A stretch of 8,616 nt of DNA. Source: Solirubrobacteraceae bacterium. GTDB taxonomy: Bacteria > Actinomycetota > Thermoleophilia > Solirubrobacterales > Solirubrobacteraceae. The notes under the pieces are model-generated. The model saw only the letters and a list, made by a program, of their open reading frames with translations, had not been told where the DNA came from and did no database searches. The translations under genes were made by a program, and so were the position numbers. This document shows, in pieces, positions 5,123 through 8,616 of the stretch (its first letter is position 1; each line of letters starts with the position of its first letter). Where the stretch lies: assembly GCA_030447005.1 (NCBI GenBank), contig JAUJME010000056.1:1-8616 (forward strand). The letters are read 5' to 3'.

Positions 5123-6694
5123 ATGGCCACGTACGCTCCGCGTCCGCCCTGGGCCCTGCGGGCGCGGGCGCTCAACGGTGCGCGCGCCGGCTTCGCCGCG
5201 ACCGCGCTCGGCGTGGGCGCGCTCGTCGCGCTCTCGCTACTGCTGCGCACGCAGCACCTCGGCGTGGGCTACTGGATCGACGAAGGGCTCTCGATCGGGA
5301 TCGCCGACCGCCCGCTCGGCGACATCCCGGGCCTGCTGCGCCAGGACGGCTCGCCGCCGCTGTATTACATGCTGCTCAACCTCTGGCTCGGTGCCCTCGG
5401 CTCGGCGAGCGAGCCGGCCACCCACGCGCTCTCGCTGCTGTTCGCGGCGCTCACCGTCCCCGCCGCCTTCGTCGCCGGGCGCCTCGCCTTCGGCGTGCGC
5501 GCCGGGTGGATCGCCGCCGCGCTCGCGGCGCTCAACCCGTTCCTCACGCAGTACGCGCAGGAGACGCGCATGTACGCGCTCGTGATCCTGCTCTCGACGA
5601 TCGTCACCGGCGCGTTCGTCCTCGCCTTCGTCCATCGACGCCGCGCCGCGCTGCCGGTCTTCGCCGTCGCGCTCGCCGCGCTCCTCTACACGCACAACTG
5701 GGGGCTCTTCCTCGCCGCGGCGATGGGGCTGACCTGGCTGGGGCTGGCCGCCGGCGAGCCCCGCGCCGAGCGCCGCGCGCTGCTCGGCGAGGGTGCGGCC
5801 GCCTTCGCCGCCGTCCTCCTCCTCTACGCGCCGTGGATCCCGACGCTGCTCTTCCAGGCCGCCCACACGGGCGCGCCGTGGTCGCGGCGCCCCGGGCTCG
5901 AGGCCCTGTCGCTCGCGCCCGCCAGCCTGCTCGGGGCGGTCGGCCAGGTCGCGCTGCTGCTCGCCGCCGGCGCGGGTATCGCCGCGGTGGTGGGGCGGCG
6001 GCGGACCGGCCCCGACGCGCGCGCGGCCATGGCGCTTCTCGCGGTGGCGGTGGGGACGGTCCTGCTGGCGTGGTGCACCTCGCAGATCTCCTCGGCCTGG
6101 GCGTTCCGCTACCTCGCGGTCGCGCTGCCGCCCTTCCTGCTCGTCTCCGCCCTGGGCCTCGCCCGCGCCGGCCGGCTGGGCTTCGTCGGGCTGGTCGTCG
6201 TCGCGATCATCTGGTCGGGCTCCACCGGCCGGTCGGAGAAGAGCAACGTCCGCGCGGTCTCGGAGTCGCTCGCCCCCGGCCTGCGGCCCGGCGACCTGAT
6301 CATCTCGACGCAGCCGGAGCAGATCTCGGTCCTCGCCCACTACCTCCCCGAGGGTCTGCAGTGGGCGACGCTGTGGGGACCCGTGGCCGACATCGGGATC
6401 ACGGACTGGCGAGACGGGGTCGAGCGTCTGGAGGCGGCGACCACCGAACGCGACCTGCGGCCGCTGCTCGACGACCTCGAGCCGGGGCAGCGACTGGTGC
6501 TGGTGCAGCCGACGATCTACGAGCTCGAGCGCTGGAGCGCGCCGTGGACGTCGCTCGTGCGGGTGCGCTCGGAGGAGTGGTCCCGGGCGCTCGGCGAGGA
6601 CCGCCGGTTCCGGGTCAGCGCGATCTACCCGCCGTCGCCTTTCCCCGAGCACCCGAACCCGGTGCGGGCGACGGTGCTCATCAAGCAGGGCTAG
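5123..6694 (+). CDS. GT39-family (PMT_2-like) membrane glycosyltransferase
   Basis: This 523-aa polytopic membrane protein has roughly a dozen hydrophobic segments (from about 26-41 to 352-366) and a soluble C-terminal domain (about 367-523) expected outside the cytoplasm. Hallmarks of the ArnT/PMT-like glycosyltransferase 39 group are visible. YWIDEGLS (50-57) has the acidic pair Asp53-Glu54 at the start of the first extracytoplasmic loop. DGSPPLYYMLLNLWL (75-89), LNPFLTQYAQETRMYAL (137-153) and YTHNWGLFL (189-197) follow, and AFRYLAVALPPF (327-338) lies in a late membrane segment. Such enzymes move a sugar from a polyprenyl-phosphate carrier to a lipid or protein acceptor; donor and acceptor cannot be read from sequence. 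It lies 38 bp after another GT-C-like gene on the same strand and has its own promoter-like box. Its last 14 bp overlap the 3' end of the convergent kinase gene. Confidence 0.88.
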   Translation: MATYAPRPPWALRARALNGARAGFAATALGVGALVALSLLLRTQHLGVGYWIDEGLSIGIADRPLGDIPGLLRQDGSPPLYYMLLNLWLGALGSASEPATHALSLLFAALTVPAAFVAGRLAFGVRAGWIAAALAALNPFLTQYAQETRMYALVILLSTIVTGAFVLAFVHRRRAALPVFAVALAALLYTHNWGLFLAAAMGLTWLGLAAGEPRAERRALLGEGAAAFAAVLLLYAPWIPTLLFQAAHTGAPWSRRPGLEALSLAPASLLGAVGQVALLLAAGAGIAAVVGRRRTGPDARAAMALLAVAVGTVLLAWCTSQISSAWAFRYLAVALPPFLLVSALGLARAGRLGFVGLVVVAIIWSGSTGRSEKSNVRAVSESLAPGLRPGDLIISTQPEQISVLAHYLPEGLQWATLWGPVADIGITDWRDGVERLEAATTERDLRPLLDDLEPGQRLVLVQPTIYELERWSAPWTSLVRVRSEEWSRALGEDRRFRVSAIYPPSPFPEHPNPVRATVLIKQG

Positions 6695-8147
6695 AGCCGG
6701 CGCCCACCGGGCGGCCGGACTCCTCCTCCGGCGCGAGGTCGGCCGGCGCCGCCCGCAGAGTGAGCAGGAAGCGCGCGCCGGCGCCGTCGCCGCTGGCGAG
6801 GGTCAGCGACCCGCCCATGCGCTCCGCCAGGCCGCGGCCGATGGCCAGTCCGAGCCCGAAGCCGCCCTCCGTCCCCGCGCGGTCCGCCGCCCGGTAGAAG
6901 CGCTCGAAGATCCGGTCGCGGTCCTGCGGCAGGACGCCAGGGCCCGCGTCTGCGACCTCCAAGGCCGGCTCGCCGCCCGGCCCAACCGTGACGTGGATCG
7001 CGGCGTCGGCCGGTGAGTGGCGCAACGCGTTGTCGAGGAGGATGCGGACGACGCGCGCGGCGGCGTCCGGATCGCCGCTCGCCCAGCACGGGCGGTCGGG
7101 CGTCAGGACGTCGACCGAGAGCCCGCGCTCTCGCGCGCGGAGCGAGAACTCGGCGGCCACCGCTCTGGCGAGCTCGCCGAGCTCGAGGGGCTCCGAGCGC
7201 AGCGGCACCTGGGCGTCCAGGCGGCTGAGGTCCAGCAGCTCGGCGGCCAGTGCGGAGAGCCGGCGCAGCTCGTGGCGGGCGCTCGCGACCTGGCACTGGG
7301 CGTCGTCGAGGTCGACGCGACCGTCGCGCAGATCCTCCTCGAGCAGCTCCATCGTGCCCTGGAGCATGGTCAGCGGCGTGCGCAGCTCGTGCGACGCGGT
7401 GGCCACGAACGCCCGCCGCGTCGCCTCCTCCCGGACCAGCGCCTCCTGCATCTGGGCGAACGCGCGCGACAGGTCGCCGACCTCGTCGCGCACCTCGTCG
7501 GCCGGCGGAGGCGCCGACGCCCCCTCCGAGGTGATGCGCAGGACCGCCGCGCGCAGGCGCCCCAGACGGCGCAGCAGCGTGCTCGAGATGGCCACCGAGA
7601 GCGCGACCGCGACGAGCACCCCGACCGCGGCTGCCGCCAGCAGCGCCGTCCGGACCTGCTCCACCGTCGTCGCGACGTCCGTGAGCTGGCGCTGGGTCAC
7701 GAGGACGCCGCCGCCGCGCACGCCCTTGGGCAGCGGGATGGCCACCGTGACGCGATCGTCGCTGACGTAGTCGACGGTCCGGCGGAGTCGCCGGGCGCCG
7801 AGCGAGGCCCGCAGCAACGGGCCGGCGGGCGCCCCGACGTCGGTGTCGTAGGCGAACTCCGTGAACCGGTCGGCACTGACGGCCACGCGGGCGTTGGCGG
7901 CGAACTGCAGATCGAGTCCGGCATCGCGCAGGGCCGCTCCGCGCTCGGCGGCGGGGCGGCCGAGCGCGCGCTGGAACTCGTTGCGGCTCTGCTCGGTGAC
8001 CTGCCGGAGGTTCTCGACGGTCTGCTCGCGCAGGCGGTCCGTGAGCGGGCGCACCAGCGCGTACGAGGCGACGCCCAGCGTCGCGACGCTCGTGAACACG
8101 AGCGCCAGCAGCAGACTGGCGCGCAGGCCTAGGAGCCGCCGCCTCAT
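6681..8147 (-). CDS. Two-component sensor histidine kinase, HAMP-HisKA-HATPase_c
   Basis: This 488-aa membrane kinase has a standard layout. Membrane helix 1 is at about 11-33, an extracytoplasmic sensor domain at about 34-166, helix 2 at about 167-190 and HAMP at about 190-243. The HisKA dimerisation domain contains ASHELRTPL (251-259), with phospho-acceptor His253. The ATPase domain has the N box LLDNALRHS (370-378, Asn373), the D/G1 box VADAGPGV (398-405), the F box RIFERFYRA (412-420) and the G2 box [11 protein letters not shown] (429-439). All catalytic motifs appear intact. It autophosphorylates and should pass phosphate to the adjacent response regulator, whose stop codon overlaps its start by ATGA. 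The arrangement resembles MprB-type actinobacterial kinases, but the signal cannot be inferred. The tail after about 468 is an Ala/Pro/Glu-rich extension. Its 3' end overlaps the convergent glycosyltransferase gene by 14 bp. Confidence 0.95.
   Translation of the reverse strand: MRRRLLGLRASLLLALVFTSVATLGVASYALVRPLTDRLREQTVENLRQVTEQSRNEFQRALGRPAAERGAALRDAGLDLQFAANARVAVSADRFTEFAYDTDVGAPAGPLLRASLGARRLRRTVDYVSDDRVTVAIPLPKGVRGGGVLVTQRQLTDVATTVEQVRTALLAAAAVGVLVAVALSVAISSTLLRRLGRLRAAVLRITSEGASAPPPADEVRDEVGDLSRAFAQMQEALVREEATRRAFVATASHELRTPLTMLQGTMELLEEDLRDGRVDLDDAQCQVASARHELRRLSALAAELLDLSRLDAQVPLRSEPLELGELARAVAAEFSLRARERGLSVDVLTPDRPCWASGDPDAAARVVRILLDNALRHSPADAAIHVTVGPGGEPALEVADAGPGVLPQDRDRIFERFYRAADRAGTEGGFGLGLAIGRGLAERMGGSLTLASGDGAGARFLLTLRAAPADLAPEEESGRPVGAGSSPA
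6697..6718 (+). terminator. Candidate hairpin just after the glycosyltransferase stop
   Basis: CCGG-CGCCC-ACC-GGGCG-G-CCGG can fold as a 9-bp GC stem with a single bulged G and a 3-nt loop, starting two bases after the plus-strand stop at 6694. There is no T-tract, so it would be at best a non-canonical actinobacterial terminator. It also lies inside the coding sequence of the convergent kinase, so codon composition alone could explain it. Confidence 0.25.
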
Positions 8148-8616
8148 GGCTCCCGGAAGCGGTAGCCCTGGCCCGGGACGGTGAGGATCAGCGTCGGTGC
8201 GTCCGGCCGGGTCTCGAGCTTCTCGCGCAGGTGGCGGATGTGGACGTCGATCGCCCGCGGATCGCGGTAGGCCGAGTCGCCCCAGATCGCCCGCAGCAGC
8301 TCCTGGCGGTTGAAGGCGTGGCCTGGCCGCGACATCAGACGGCCCAGCAGCTCGAACTCCGAGAACGTCAGCTTGACGAGCGCATTGTCCACCGTCACCT
8401 GGCGCGCGTCGCGGTCCAGGACCACCGGGCCCACCCGCAGCGACCCTTCGACGACCCGGCCCTGCGTCCGGCGCAGCACGGCCCGGATGCGTGACCGCAG
8501 CTCGGCCAGGCCGAACGGCTTGGTCACGTAGTCGTCGGCGCCCGCCTCGAGGCCCTGGACCGCGTCGGCCTCGGAGTCGAGTGCCGTCAGCATGATGATC
8601 GGGACGACGTCGCGGC
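8144..8616 (-). CDS. OmpR/PhoB-family response regulator (partial, N-terminus outside window)
   Basis: The window holds the C-terminal 157 or so codons; the frame stays open through the right edge, so the receiver Asp is not visible. The end of the receiver domain is clear: [10 protein letters not shown] carries the conserved switch Thr, and [10 protein letters not shown] carries the invariant Lys. A linker follows, then a winged-helix DNA-binding domain with [17 protein letters not shown], the recognition-helix region [14 protein letters not shown], and the closing wing VPGQGYRF, all typical of Trans_reg_C. It is a DNA-binding transcription factor activated by phosphorylation from the downstream kinase. 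Its TGA overlaps the kinase ATG (ATGA), which implies translational coupling. The internal ATG at 8593 is not the true start, because it lies within the receiver domain. The regulon is unknown; MprA or PhoP-like naming would be a guess. Confidence 0.95.
   Translation of the reverse strand, partial: RDVVPIIMLTALDSEADAVQGLEAGADDYVTKPFGLAELRSRIRAVLRRTQGRVVEGSLRVGPVVLDRDARQVTVDNALVKLTFSEFELLGRLMSRPGHAFNRQELLRAIWGDSAYRDPRAIDVHIRHLREKLETRPDAPTLILTVPGQGYRFREP

Noticed and set aside
5237..6652. A 471-codon minus-strand frame opposite the second glycosyltransferase
   Set aside because: Charged low-complexity translation typical of an antisense shadow; the opposite strand encodes clear GT39 motifs.
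7017..8132. A 371-codon plus-strand frame opposite the histidine kinase
   Set aside because: No motifs and biased composition; all HisKA/HATPase motifs are on the minus strand.
8144..8593. Taking the ATG at 8593 as the response regulator start
   Set aside because: The frame continues upstream with VVPII of the receiver fourth strand, so the ATG is internal and the gene is cut by the window edge.

Overview
The window is very GC-rich with strong G/C bias at third codon positions. It has actinobacterial-style genes, several of which look leaderless (a TANNNT-like -10 box 6-8 nt before the start codon and no Shine-Dalgarno). The proteins most resemble, from memory, those of deep-branching soil actinobacteria of the Thermoleophilia/Solirubrobacterales type. 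That placement is an inference and no search was run.

Layout from left to right: (1) positions 1-58 hold a cluster of three short palindromes that may be an insertion-sequence end or a terminator. (2) A minus-strand YbdK-type carboxylate-amine (glutamate-cysteine) ligase runs from 1237 to 59. (3) A 98-bp divergent intergenic region carries two perfect inverted repeats. (4) A plus-strand run follows: an unrecognised 162-aa protein (1336-1824), a SirB1/transglutaminase-like protein (1895-2551), a protein with an N-terminal Cys/His metal-site candidate and a possible helix-hairpin-helix region (2588-3484), a broken GNAT acetyltransferase remnant (3481-3744), and two polytopic GT-C-like membrane proteins (3747-5084 and 5123-6694). 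(5) A minus-strand two-component system closes the window: an OmpR/PhoB-type response regulator cut by the right edge (8616-8144) and its sensor histidine kinase (8147-6681). The kinase 3' end overlaps the second glycosyltransferase gene tail-to-tail by 14 bp.

The GT-C-like proteins probably move sugars from lipid carriers onto extracytoplasmic acceptors. The regulator and kinase overlap by ATGA and should be co-translated as one signalling pair; nothing in the sequence shows that they control the glycosyltransferases. Most of the window looks like ordinary chromosomal core. The parts worth a second look are the Cys/His-HhH-like protein, the GNAT remnant at its deletion-like junction, the palindromes at the left edge and in the divergent promoter region, and the repeated leaderless-promoter pattern. 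I see no phage, CRISPR, defence or biosynthetic cluster, and no tRNA or rRNA.
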